Part shown: piece by piece, positions 43,499 through 51,366 of the stretch | Layout: every line of letters begins with the position of its first letter | How positions within the stretch are numbered: position 1 is the first letter of the stretch | From: Flavobacteriales bacterium | GTDB lineage: Bacteria; Bacteroidota; Bacteroidia; CAIKAF01 | Assembly: GCA_025451235.1 (NCBI GenBank) | Contig: JANWKT010000016.1 | Coordinates: 29,805 to 93,804 of the forward strand | Direction of reading: 5' to 3' | DNA length: 64,000 bases | Notes under the pieces: generated by a model | Seen by the model: the letters and a program-made list of their open reading frames with translations, nothing else | What the model was told of the DNA's origin: nothing | The model's database searches: none | Translations under genes and position numbers: made by a program

Positions 43499-43888
43499 AT
43501 GGAAATCATCAATACCTCCGGTAGAAGAAAAACATCAGTTGCCCGTGTTTATTTCATGAAAGGAAAAGGCAATATTACCATCAACGGTAGAGACTATAAA
43601 ACTTATTTTCCAAGTCCAATCCTACAATACAAAGTTACACAAGCCTTCACCATTTCTAAAGTGGATGTAAAAGGTTTTGATGTAAAAGTAAATGTAGATG
43701 GAGGAGGGATCAACGGTCAGGCGGAAGCCATTCGTTTAGGAATTGCGAAAGCATTCGTAGAAATGAATCCGGATACTAAAAAAGAATTAAGGGCACATGG
43801 TTTAATGACCCGTGATCCAAGAATGGTTGAGCGTAAAAAATTCGGCCGTAAAAAAGCAAGAAAGAGATTTCAATTTAGCAAACGTTAA
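43499..43888 (+). CDS. rpsI: 30S ribosomal protein S9
   Basis: A 129-residue protein with TSGRRKTSVARVYF at the N-terminus, NVDGGGINGQAEAIRLGIAK in the middle and the basic C-terminal RMVERKKFGRKKARKRFQFSKR, whose last residues reach the P-site tRNA in known ribosomes. Co-transcribed with rplM. Confidence 0.97.
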   Translation: MEIINTSGRRKTSVARVYFMKGKGNITINGRDYKTYFPSPILQYKVTQAFTISKVDVKGFDVKVNVDGGGINGQAEAIRLGIAKAFVEMNPDTKKELRAHGLMTRDPRMVERKKFGRKKARKRFQFSKR

Positions 43889-43918
43889 TTTTATTATATC
43901 TAATTTTCTAAGGAGATT

Positions 43919-44713
43919 ATGTCAAGAACAACAATTCAACAATTACTGGGTGCAGGGGTACACTTTGGACATTTGAAGAGAAAATGGGATCCACAAATGG
44001 CTCCGTATATTTTCATGGAAAAAAATGGCATCCATATTATTGACCTTAACAAAACCCTGGTTAAATTAGAAGAATCATGCGCTGCCTTGAAGCAAATTGC
44101 AAAATCAGGCAAAAAAGTATTGTTCGTTGGCACCAAGAAACAAGCTAAAGAAATAGTAGCTGCCAAAGCTACTAATATGAATATGCCTTTTGTTACTGAA
44201 AGATGGCCTGGTGGTATGCTTACCAACTTCGTAACCATCCGTAAGTCGGTAAAGAAAATGACCTCTCTTGAAAACATGCTGAAAGATGGCACTGCCAACA
44301 CCATGTCGAAAAAAGAAAGATTAGTTTTAGGCCGTACAAAAGCAAAGCTTGAAAAAGATTTCGGAAGCATTGCCGACCTTAATAGACTTCCGGCCGCTAT
44401 TTTTATTATCGACATCAAACGTGAGCATATTGCAGTTGCAGAAGCTAAAAGATTAAATATCCCTACTTTCGGTATTGTTGATACCAATTCCAACCCGAAT
44501 GAAGTGGATTTTGCAATCCCGGCAAATGATGATGCTGCCGATTCAGTATCCTTAATTTTAGAGATCGTTGGAGAAGCCATAAATGAAGGTCTGAGAGAAA
44601 GAAAATCAGAGAAAGCTGACGAAAAAGAGTCTTCAGAAAAAGCAAGTGAAGAAAAGAAAACTCCGGCTACTGAAGAAGTGGCAGAGGTCAAGGCTGAAGC
44701 AACCGAAGAATAA
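43919..44713 (+). CDS. rpsB: 30S ribosomal protein S2
   Basis: A 264-residue protein. LLGAGVHFGHLKRKWDPQMAPYIF, VLFVGTKKQAKEIV, TERWPGGMLTNFVTIRKS and FGIVDTNSNPNEVDFAIPANDD are family hallmarks. The last ~35 residues are an acidic Lys/Glu/Ala-rich tail (EKADEKESSEKASEEKK), a lineage extension. AAGGAG at 43910-43915 is one of the few clear Shine-Dalgarno-like sites here, though its spacing (3 nt) is tight. Confidence 0.97.
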   Translation: MSRTTIQQLLGAGVHFGHLKRKWDPQMAPYIFMEKNGIHIIDLNKTLVKLEESCAALKQIAKSGKKVLFVGTKKQAKEIVAAKATNMNMPFVTERWPGGMLTNFVTIRKSVKKMTSLENMLKDGTANTMSKKERLVLGRTKAKLEKDFGSIADLNRLPAAIFIIDIKREHIAVAEAKRLNIPTFGIVDTNSNPNEVDFAIPANDDAADSVSLILEIVGEAINEGLRERKSEKADEKESSEKASEEKKTPATEEVAEVKAEATEE

Positions 44714-44733
44714 TATATTATATCATATTATTG

Positions 44734-44769
44734 AATCAGCCGTGAAAGTTTCATTGGCTGATTTTTTTT
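44734..44769 (+). terminator. Hairpin between rpsB and tsf
   Basis: AATCAGCC (44734-44741) pairs with GGCTGATT (44756-44763), with further TGAAA/TTTCA pairing inside, then a T run. It may partly terminate or attenuate transcription into tsf. Confidence 0.8.
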
Positions 44770-44794
44770 AAGTACAACATAAAAATTAAATAAA

Positions 44795-45634
44795 GTGGAT
44801 ACAGTTAAAATTACAGCACAAGATGTGAATAAGCTACGCCAGATTACTGGTGTAGGAATGATGGATTGCAAAAAAGCGTTGGAAGAGTCGAATGGAGACT
44901 TTGAAGCTGCCATTGAGATCCTTCGTAAAAAAGGACAAAAAGTCGCCGCCAATAGAAGTGATAGAAGTGCTAATGAAGGTTATGTTTTGGGACTGATCAC
45001 TTCTGATAAAACCAAAGGGGTATTAGTTGCTTTGAATTGTGAGACCGACTTTGTAGCTCAAAATGCTGATTTCGGAGGCTTCGCTACCAAAGTAACCAAT
45101 GTTGCATTAGATAAAATGCCAGCTACCAAAGAAGATCTGTTAAACGAACAAATCGATGGAAGATCTATCAACGATCATATTACCGACATGATCGGTAAGA
45201 TCGGTGAGAAAATTGAGATCGGTTGTTACGAAAAAGTTTCAGGGGAATTTGTGTATGCCTATAACCACCCAGGTAACAGGATTGTGGCCATTGTGGGTTT
45301 AAATAAGAAAATCGACCAGGCAGAAACTGCTGCAAAAAATGTAGCTATGCAAGCTGCATCGATGAATCCGGTGGCTTTGGATAAAAACGATGTGCCAACA
45401 GATTTGATAGAAAAAGAATTGGAAATTGCCAAAGACCTGTTGAGACAAGAAGGAAAACCTGAAGATAAAATTGAAATGATCGCCAAAGGCAAACTGGAAA
45501 AATACTTTAAAGAGAATACTTTGTTGAACCAGGAATACATTATGGATAGCAAACTTACGGTTAGCCAGTATTTAAAAAGTCTTGACAAAGACCTCACTGT
45601 TTCGGCCTTTAAACGTTATGGTTTAGGTCAGTAA
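44795..45634 (+). CDS. tsf: Elongation factor Ts
   Basis: A 279-residue guanine-nucleotide exchange factor for EF-Tu. The N-terminal UBA-like domain has LRQITGVGMMDCKKALEESNGDFEAAIEILRKKG, followed by NEGYVLG, VALNCETDFVAQN and a C-terminal LLNQEYIMDSKLTVSQYL. GTG start; the gene ends in a strong terminator. Confidence 0.97.
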   Translation: MDTVKITAQDVNKLRQITGVGMMDCKKALEESNGDFEAAIEILRKKGQKVAANRSDRSANEGYVLGLITSDKTKGVLVALNCETDFVAQNADFGGFATKVTNVALDKMPATKEDLLNEQIDGRSINDHITDMIGKIGEKIEIGCYEKVSGEFVYAYNHPGNRIVAIVGLNKKIDQAETAAKNVAMQAASMNPVALDKNDVPTDLIEKELEIAKDLLRQEGKPEDKIEMIAKGKLEKYFKENTLLNQEYIMDSKLTVSQYLKSLDKDLTVSAFKRYGLGQ

Positions 45635-45644
45635 AAGTTTTTAG

Positions 45645-45673
45645 AGCCCCGATTTATATCGGGGCTTTTTTTT
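45645..45673 (+). terminator. Intrinsic terminator after tsf
   Basis: Perfect stem AGCCCCGAT (45645-45653) / ATCGGGGCT (45658-45666), loop TTAT, T8 tail. Confidence 0.95.
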
Positions 45674-45681
45674 GTTCTTTA

Positions 45682-45801
45682 TGCATTCACATAACCTTCG
45701 AATTTCTGCCTTGGGCTTCAACTTCAAAAGGCTCATTTGCGAAAGCAAACTACGCTTTTTCAGTTTTTGCCCGCCTTGAAATTCTTCGCTTATGTAAATG
45801 C
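45682..45801. repeat. 120-bp intergenic palindrome with GAAA loop
   Basis: The arms (45682-45740 and 45745-45801) pair over most of their length. TGCATTCACATAA at the left end faces TTATGTAAATGCA at the right; AATTTC, GGGC/GCCC and AACT/AGTT blocks lie inside. The apex is TTTGC-GAAA-GCAAA at 45736-45749. It lies between the tsf terminator and the pyrH promoter. The minus-strand ORF that crosses it is a by-product of the palindrome. It could be a mobile-type miniature repeat or a structured RNA. Confidence 0.65.
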
Positions 45802-45885
45802 ATGCATTTAAACCCAGAAGGCCCACCAGGATTGTGAATGAGGTAGAGAGGGTGGAGCCCGGCTAATATCTTGATTAAATTATTT

Positions 45886-45893
45886 TACATTTG
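45886..45893 (+). promoter_or_regulatory. -7 box of pyrH
   Basis: TACATTTG matches TAnnTTTG, 20 bp before the pyrH ATG; no -33 TTG at normal spacing. Confidence 0.45.
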
Positions 45894-45913
45894 GAATATA
45901 AATTTCTACTACT

Positions 45914-46621
45914 ATGAAATACAACAGAGTACTCCTGAAACTAAGCGGTGAATCATTGATGGGTGATAGACAATATGGAATCGACCCTAAAATGCTTAAA
46001 CATTATGCTGCTGAAATAAAAAAGGTAGTGGATAAAAATGTACAAACGGCTGTTGTGATTGGTGGAGGAAATATTTTCAGGGGGATAAGCGCCGGGGATG
46101 GAGGAATTGATAGAGTGCAAGGAGATTATATGGGGATGCTGGCAACCGTTATGAATGGAATGGCACTTCAGTCGGCATTGGAAAAAATGGAGGTACAAAC
46201 CAGGTTGGTGAGTGCCATAGAAATGAAAGAGATCGGAGAGCCTTATATCAGAAGAAGGGCCATCAGACATCTGGAAAAAGGAAGGGTAGTGATTTTTGGG
46301 GCAGGTACCGGAAACCCATATTTTACTACAGATACCGCAGCCTCGTTACGTGCTATTGAAATAGAAGCGGATGTAGTATTAAAAGGAACCCGGGTCGACG
46401 GAATCTATTCGGCAGATCCGGAAAAGGATAAGAATGCAAAAAAATATGAGACCCTTACTTTCGACGAGGTGTACTCAAAAGGATTAAACGTAATGGACAT
46501 GACCGCCTTTACCCTTTGCAATGAAAATAAACTACCTATTATTGTTTTTGATATTAATACCCCGGGAAATTTATTGAGGTTGATGGAAGGAGAAAAGATA
46601 GGTACCCTGGTTGAGTTTTAA
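45914..46621 (+). CDS. pyrH: UMP kinase
   Basis: A 235-residue amino-acid-kinase-fold enzyme phosphorylating UMP to UDP. It has [13 protein letters not shown] at the N-terminus, [11 protein letters not shown] near residue 51, [32 protein letters not shown] near residue 130 and [14 protein letters not shown]. In many bacteria frr follows directly; here the next gene is convergent and starts at the adjacent base. Confidence 0.97.
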   Translation: MKYNRVLLKLSGESLMGDRQYGIDPKMLKHYAAEIKKVVDKNVQTAVVIGGGNIFRGISAGDGGIDRVQGDYMGMLATVMNGMALQSALEKMEVQTRLVSAIEMKEIGEPYIRRRAIRHLEKGRVVIFGAGTGNPYFTTDTAASLRAIEIEADVVLKGTRVDGIYSADPEKDKNAKKYETLTFDEVYSKGLNVMDMTAFTLCNENKLPIIVFDINTPGNLLRLMEGEKIGTLVEF

Positions 46622-47263
46622 TTAACCTTTATCCATCAAACGATAATTGTTGGGGGTGGCCATCACATTTCTCATTACCTCAGGATTCTGAACAAGCCAA
46701 TTGATATAATGATATAAAATCCAGATGTTTTTATTTAAGAAACGTTCGGTGGTAGTGGCTTTTTTATTAGTGGTACATTTTATCTTCAGCAAACCTTCAA
46801 AAGGTTTTAAATTGAGCTCATTCCAAGGAGCCAACGCTTCATATGCCGAACCAAACAAAGGCTTCCTTCTGATAACAATTCCTTTTGAAATCAATTTAAT
46901 ATTGGAAGCCAACTCAAAGGTCTTGCCCTCCAACAAATCCTTGTGCAATTGTTTGAGAATATGGTCGCCAAAATAAGTCCATAGTTGGTCTGTAACGGAA
47001 GCATATTTTTCATTGGCAGCACCTCCTCCCAAGGCCCCCATAAACATGAGATTGGTAGGGGTTTTATCGTCCTTCTGCCAGATAGCTATTTGGAAAGTTT
47101 TGCTTGTGTTGATTCCATTGGTACTATGTTGGGTGCTCATATACCCAAAACCAGTAATATCTTTTATTGGGATCTCTTTCTTCCCGAATTTGAGAATGTT
47201 TTCGTCGATATAAAAAGTAGTTTTCGCGAATCCAATCGATTTTACTTCAATTTCAAAAGCCAT
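46622..47263 (-). CDS. Hypothetical protein, possible PH-like N-terminus
   Basis: A 213-residue protein with no signal peptide or membrane helix. The first ~90 residues (FEIEVKSIGFAKTTFYID, ILKFGKKEIPIKDITGFGY, KTFQIAIW) form a beta-strand pattern like PH-like domains that read as 'convert coordinate then strand'. The rest is mixed, with FGSAYEALAPWNELNLKPFEG and a helical C-terminus. The frame is open to 47389, but the ATG at 47263 (MAFEIEV) gives a natural N-terminus. I do not recognise the family. Confidence 0.7.
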   Translation of the reverse strand: MAFEIEVKSIGFAKTTFYIDENILKFGKKEIPIKDITGFGYMSTQHSTNGINTSKTFQIAIWQKDDKTPTNLMFMGALGGGAANEKYASVTDQLWTYFGDHILKQLHKDLLEGKTFELASNIKLISKGIVIRRKPLFGSAYEALAPWNELNLKPFEGLLKIKCTTNKKATTTERFLNKNIWILYHYINWLVQNPEVMRNVMATPNNYRLMDKG

Positions 47264-47435
47264 AGGTAAAAATTTTAATAAAGTTAATAAATTTTGATAA
47301 TTAGGGGGAAAGTAAGAACATTCTATTCGATTGATAAATAACTTATTATAAAAACGTGGAGAGCCTGAGGTTACCAGGTAATTGAACAAATCTTTAAGGT
47401 TGTGTAAAGTGCTTTTTTTTCAATCGAAAGCCTTC

Positions 47436-47443
47436 TATATTTG
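47436..47443 (+). promoter_or_regulatory. -7 box of the lamin-tail gene
   Basis: TATATTTG matches TAnnTTTG, 68 bp before the ATG at 47512; -33 not clear. The rest of the 47264-47511 gap shows nothing recognisable. Confidence 0.4.
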
Positions 47444-47511
47444 AACTCTCATGTGATCACCCTATAGTGCTTTCCAAGCATCAAACCGCATGAGTAGTAA
47501 AATTGGATAGC

Positions 47512-48876
47512 ATGAAAAAAAATCTCCATATTATTTTCTTTTTTTCAATCAGCATTTCATGCTTTTCACAAGGTCTTGTATTAAATGAAATGTCAAATGG
47601 AACATCAGGCAATAGGGAGTTTCTTGAATTCATTGTAGATGGGACCCCTTGCAATACAGTTGATCTAAGAGGATGGATTGTTGACGATAACAACGGAGAT
47701 TTTTCTTGTGGTCCATGCACCGCCGCTGGCATTGCACAAGGCCATTATCGATTTGCAAACCTGGCGGTTTGGTCAGCAGTTCCTGTAGGCTCTATTATAT
47801 TAATATATAATGAAGCAGATATGGATGCTTTTATACCCGCTGCTGATCCAAGTGACCTGGCACCTGCAGACGGAATTTATATTGTGCCAGCCAATAATGC
47901 CAACCTCGAATTTAGCACAACACCATGTGCCAATCCGAATATTCCAGTGGGAGGAACAGCTTGTCCGGGACCGTGTACAGGAAATGCCGGTTTTGCCGGA
48001 GTTTGTTATACTACGGGTAGCGGATTTGCAACCAGGCTTGGCTTGAGAAATACAGGCGATGCGGGTCAGTCAAGAACACCCGCCGGTGCCTATTTCCATG
48101 GATTTGCGTTTGGTACTCCTGCCAACAATATGAATGGAGGACCAGATGCGCTGATCAATCCTATTGACGGATCTGGACTAAGTTTCTTTTTTGCAAATAC
48201 AGTCAATAATAATTATCGTTCGGTGGGTAATTGGAGTTCCATTGCAGCCGCATCTGGAACTCCAGGAACATCTAACAATGCTAATAATCTATCGTGGATC
48301 AATGGCCTGAGTTGTCCCCTTCCTGTTTCTCTCCATCACTTTTCAATTGTTTGTGATAAAAATACAAGATCGCTTGAATGGTCCACCTCTTCAGAAATCA
48401 ACAATAACTATTTTACCATCGAACGAAGCGAAGATGGATATTCTTTTGAAGAAATTGGAAGGGTTGATGGATCAGGGAATTCAAATGCATTGGTTTCGTA
48501 CGAATTTGTTGATCAAAAAGCACACTATCGAGACTATTATTATAGATTGAAGCAAACGGATTTTGATGGAACTACCAAAACCTATAATCCAGCTTTTTCT
48601 TCCTGTGAGCCGACAGATCAAACACAGACCTATGCAAGTATGATGGGCGGGGATAACCATTCCCTGATGCTCCATGTTTATTCAATTCAAAGTGAGCAAG
48701 CCATCATAGGCTTAACAGATCTATCCGGACGAGTCCTATATAATCAATCAGTTGAGCTGTTCAAAGGTCATCAGGAGATCTACATTCCAACTGATGGAAT
48801 ATCCAACGGTATTTACCTGATCCGGTTAACAGGGTCTAGTTTTGACATCAGCTTAAAATATAAGATGATCAAATAG
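47512..48876 (+). CDS. Lamin-tail-domain T9SS cargo protein
   Basis: A 454-residue exported protein with signal peptide MKKNLHIIFFFSISISCFSQ. Residues ~20-110 look like a lamin-tail (LTD) domain: LVLNEMSNGTSGNREFLEF, DLRGWIVDDN, AVPVGSIILIYNE. A Cys-rich middle (CANPNIPVGGTACPGPC) follows. The Fn3-like module is at ~265-360 (PLPVSLHHFSIVC, YYRLKQTDFDGTTK). The C-terminus is a type A sorting domain (AIIGLTDLSGRVLYNQS, GIYLIRLTGSS). A TTG start three codons earlier is rejected. Confidence 0.87.
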   Translation: MKKNLHIIFFFSISISCFSQGLVLNEMSNGTSGNREFLEFIVDGTPCNTVDLRGWIVDDNNGDFSCGPCTAAGIAQGHYRFANLAVWSAVPVGSIILIYNEADMDAFIPAADPSDLAPADGIYIVPANNANLEFSTTPCANPNIPVGGTACPGPCTGNAGFAGVCYTTGSGFATRLGLRNTGDAGQSRTPAGAYFHGFAFGTPANNMNGGPDALINPIDGSGLSFFFANTVNNNYRSVGNWSSIAAASGTPGTSNNANNLSWINGLSCPLPVSLHHFSIVCDKNTRSLEWSTSSEINNNYFTIERSEDGYSFEEIGRVDGSGNSNALVSYEFVDQKAHYRDYYYRLKQTDFDGTTKTYNPAFSSCEPTDQTQTYASMMGGDNHSLMLHVYSIQSEQAIIGLTDLSGRVLYNQSVELFKGHQEIYIPTDGISNGIYLIRLTGSSFDISLKYKMIK

Positions 48877-49009
48877 TTATAATTACCATTTGTAGAGCAA
48901 ATGATTCATCTGACTAACAAAATTCGGCAAAGTTTAATGTTAATTTAAGTGGGTTCCTGTAGGTTTTAAAAAAAACTACCTAACTTTAACCAACCAAATC
49001 CACTTACCT

Positions 49010-49294
49010 ATGACACCAGAAATAGAACTCATAGCTAAAGAAGACATTTCTAAATATCATTTTGTACATTCAGAAGTATTATCAACTGCTGAAGAACGAA
49101 GACTTCGTTACGCCAATCTCAGTAAAGCCATGATCCTGGGCAATGCCCATAAAGGAAAAGTAAAAATCGTTTTTGAAACCGAAGAAGGGATCAAGGCGGT
49201 TGAAACCACCATCTGGTCGACGGATGAAAATGAGGTTTTGCTAAAAGGAGGCATCAATATTCCTATGCAAAGTATCAGAGAAGTCTTTATATAG
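49010..49294 (+). CDS. Small conserved protein of unknown function
   Basis: A 94-residue soluble protein: an N-terminal helix with EERRLRYANLSKAMILGNAH, then strands VKIVFETEEGIKAVETTIW, EVLLKGGINIPMQSI. I associate the type with small cytoplasmic Bacteroidota proteins of unknown role. Its 3' end overlaps the convergent apbE stop by 8 nt. Confidence 0.75.
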   Translation: MTPEIELIAKEDISKYHFVHSEVLSTAEERRLRYANLSKAMILGNAHKGKVKIVFETEEGIKAVETTIWSTDENEVLLKGGINIPMQSIREVFI

Positions 49295-50312
49295 GATTTT
49301 CTCCTTTTACGATTTCCAACTCTGCTTTCAGCCCACTGCTAATAAAAGTGATCCATTCACCCTTATAATTAGTGCTGATCAAATATGCCTGGATCTCAGG
49401 ATGAGCATTTAAAAAAATCTTGGTTTTCTCCGGCCCCATCACCATAAAAGCCGAAGAGTAAGCATCCGCCTCGGCACAGGTAGAAGCAAAAACCGAAACG
49501 GAGATCAGTGTATGATGCACTGGATATCCAGTAATAGGATCAATCGTATAAGGCAAGCGCATTTCTCCCTTGCTAAAATATTTACGGTAGGTTCCTGAGG
49601 TAGCAAATGCGTTGTCATCAAGGGTGGTAATGGCCAATAATTTTCTTGATTTCAAATTGTCGGTAGGCTGGTCGATCCCAAGCATCCATTTCTTCCCATC
49701 GACGTTCATTCCTTTTGCCCTTATTTTTCCGGCCACTTCAATTCTATAATTCGATATATTATAACTATTAAAAAGTTCAGCCACCTTATCCACCATATAT
49801 CCATCATATATTTGATCGAAATTCAATATCACTTCAGGTCCGGGTAGAAAAGAGATTCCTTTATGATAAAATTTTCCATACCCAACAAATTTTAGCAGCG
49901 AATCGATACTTGAAGAGTCCACCTTTTCAGGATAGTAGAATTTTTTAGGATCCTCTTTCCAAAAATCAACAAGGGGGTAAATGGTTGGATCAAATGCACC
50001 TCCGGTAGATTCATATACTTTTCTGGAAAGATCCACCAGGTTGATAAAATGCTGATTAACGGTTCCTGTAGAATCTTTTGCATTAAATCTGCTTAAAAAA
50101 GAAGAGGAGTCTTTCAGCCATACCGCTTTTTCAATTGCCTTAAATAACTTACCAATCTCAGCGTTCAGATCACCAGCGGTCTGATCGTATTCGATCATAA
50201 ACGGGTTGCCTAAAGCAAAGCCTTTATACTCGATAAAAGTTTTCTTTTCCTGCTTGCTTGCACAAGAGCTCAGCAAAAATGCTGAAACAATGATCAAGAA
50301 AATCTTCCTCAT
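49287..50312 (-). CDS. apbE: ApbE-family FAD:protein FMN transferase (lipoprotein)
   Basis: A 341-residue periplasmic lipoprotein (lipobox LLSSC at residues ~13-17) that attaches FMN covalently to target proteins such as NqrC/RnfG. Motifs are ALGNPFMIEYD, GGAFDPTIYPLVDFW, NFDQIYDGYMVDKVAE near residue 175, RIEVAGKIRAKG, AFATSGTYRKYF near residue 243 and IDPITGYPV with ISVSVFASTCAEADAYSSA. It overlaps plsC by 4 nt. Its target is not in this window. Confidence 0.93.
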   Translation of the reverse strand: MRKIFLIIVSAFLLSSCASKQEKKTFIEYKGFALGNPFMIEYDQTAGDLNAEIGKLFKAIEKAVWLKDSSSFLSRFNAKDSTGTVNQHFINLVDLSRKVYESTGGAFDPTIYPLVDFWKEDPKKFYYPEKVDSSSIDSLLKFVGYGKFYHKGISFLPGPEVILNFDQIYDGYMVDKVAELFNSYNISNYRIEVAGKIRAKGMNVDGKKWMLGIDQPTDNLKSRKLLAITTLDDNAFATSGTYRKYFSKGEMRLPYTIDPITGYPVHHTLISVSVFASTCAEADAYSSAFMVMGPEKTKIFLNAHPEIQAYLISTNYKGEWITFISSGLKAELEIVKGENPI

Positions 50313-51082
50313 ATCTTTTTTCTATAATAAGGATCGTTGTTCTCAATATAACTATACATCAAGCTAAATACTTTTTCTTTCAGAGAGGGAACATCCTGTT
50401 GGGTCAATCCCAAGGTGGGTATGGGCTCTAAAAATTCGGCGGTAATCGTACCCGGTCTCATTAAAAAACTGCCCATCGGGGCAATTTTCCGGAGATTTAA
50501 AAATATCAGCGGCATAATAGGTTTTTGAAGTTCAATGGCCATTTTAAAAGCTCCATCATAAAAATCTTTTAAGGGATTCTTCGTCCGGTTCCTGGTCCCT
50601 TCGGGATACATAAAAATAAAAATGCCCTGGTTCAAATGTTTTTTCATTTCTTCAATACTTCTCTTTCTGCTCTCCGCATCCTTTCTGTTCACAAATATAC
50701 TTACTGCCTTAAACATATATCCCAGCATGGGGATTTTTTTCAGTTCTTCCTTAGCAAGAGGTGCTACCTTGGTCTTTAGCACATGTGGAACGGTCATCAT
50801 ATCGATAGTAGACCCATGATTGCTTACGATAATACAGGCATCCGTGTTATCTCTAATGGATTTCCCTTTCAGCTTGATTCTAATTCCTACCGCAAAACAC
50901 CATAACCAGGCAAAAACTTTATACCCTGCAACGATCTGTGATAAGCCTTTTTTTCCGCGAAATACCGAGACCAGAAAAGCCCATAAAAAAGCCCAAAAGC
51001 CTATTAAGATCCAGACGGTCCAGGCATAAATGGTATAGATCGCTTTTAAAATAACCATGAACAAATATACGATAAGGTTCAT
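50309..51082 (-). CDS. plsC: 1-acyl-sn-glycerol-3-phosphate acyltransferase
   Basis: A 257-residue membrane-associated acyltransferase. Motif I (NHxxxxD) is IIVSNHGSTIDMMTVP near residue 83; motif III-type IFMYPEGTRNRTKN near residue 155. An N-terminal membrane helix (AWTVWILIGFWAFLWAFLVSV) precedes them. The frame is open to 51100, but the ATG at 51082 avoids the intergenic palindrome at 51093-51150. Confidence 0.9.
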   Translation of the reverse strand: MNLIVYLFMVILKAIYTIYAWTVWILIGFWAFLWAFLVSVFRGKKGLSQIVAGYKVFAWLWCFAVGIRIKLKGKSIRDNTDACIIVSNHGSTIDMMTVPHVLKTKVAPLAKEELKKIPMLGYMFKAVSIFVNRKDAESRKRSIEEMKKHLNQGIFIFMYPEGTRNRTKNPLKDFYDGAFKMAIELQKPIMPLIFLNLRKIAPMGSFLMRPGTITAEFLEPIPTLGLTQQDVPSLKEKVFSLMYSYIENNDPYYRKKI

Positions 51083-51092
51083 ATGTTGGGCA

Positions 51093-51150
51093 CCCTTCAA
51101 TAAGCTCGGAACAGGCTCCTTCGCCCTGTGATCCTGAGCTTATTGAAGGG
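51093..51150. repeat. 58-bp inverted repeat (CTTCAATAAGCTC type)
   Basis: CCCTTCAATAAGCTC at the left end is perfectly complementary to GAGCTTATTGAAGGG at the right end, with a CAGG/CCTG inner pair around the loop. It resembles the dispersed CCTGAGCTTGTCGAAGG-type palindromes known from many genomes. Confidence 0.7.
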
Positions 51151-51195
51151 CTGGCTACTGGCTATATCTTTTCATCGGAGGCTTGAACGTTTGGG

Positions 51196-51280
51196 GTTTG
51201 ACAACCGTTTCAACAGCTACAAACCTTCCAACAGCCCCTATACCTGCCTACCAGCAAGGCAGGCTATCGGGGTGTCAAAC
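51196..51280. repeat. Nested inverted repeat before the sensor kinase
   Basis: GTTTGACA (51196-51203) pairs with TGTCAAAC (51273-51280). Inside, GCCCC (51234-51238) faces GGGG (51269-51272), and CCTGCCT (51243-51249) forms a perfect hairpin with AGGCAGG (51257-51263). It lies in the 284-bp gap between plsC and the kinase gene. Confidence 0.5.
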
Positions 51281-51328
51281 ATCCTCCAAAAAGATGCCCT
51301 TTTCGGTCCTAGCATAGGAACGAGATCA

Positions 51329-51360
51329 TTGAAAATAAGAGAATAAAAAATGTAATTTTG
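51329..51360 (+). promoter_or_regulatory. Promoter of the first two-component system
   Basis: TTG at 51329-51331, a 21-bp spacer and TAATTTTG at 51353-51360. The ATG at 51367 begins 6 nt after the box, so the mRNA should be leaderless or nearly so. Confidence 0.6.
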
Positions 51361-51366
51361 GAGTAT

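Noticed and set aside
43936..44691. 251-codon ORF on the minus strand opposite rpsB
   Set aside because: It lies entirely antisense to S2, is Ser/Phe-rich, and its openness follows from the codon usage of rpsB.
45641..45826. 61-codon minus-strand ORF between tsf and pyrH
   Set aside because: It runs through the terminator and the 120-bp palindrome; no protein-like pattern.
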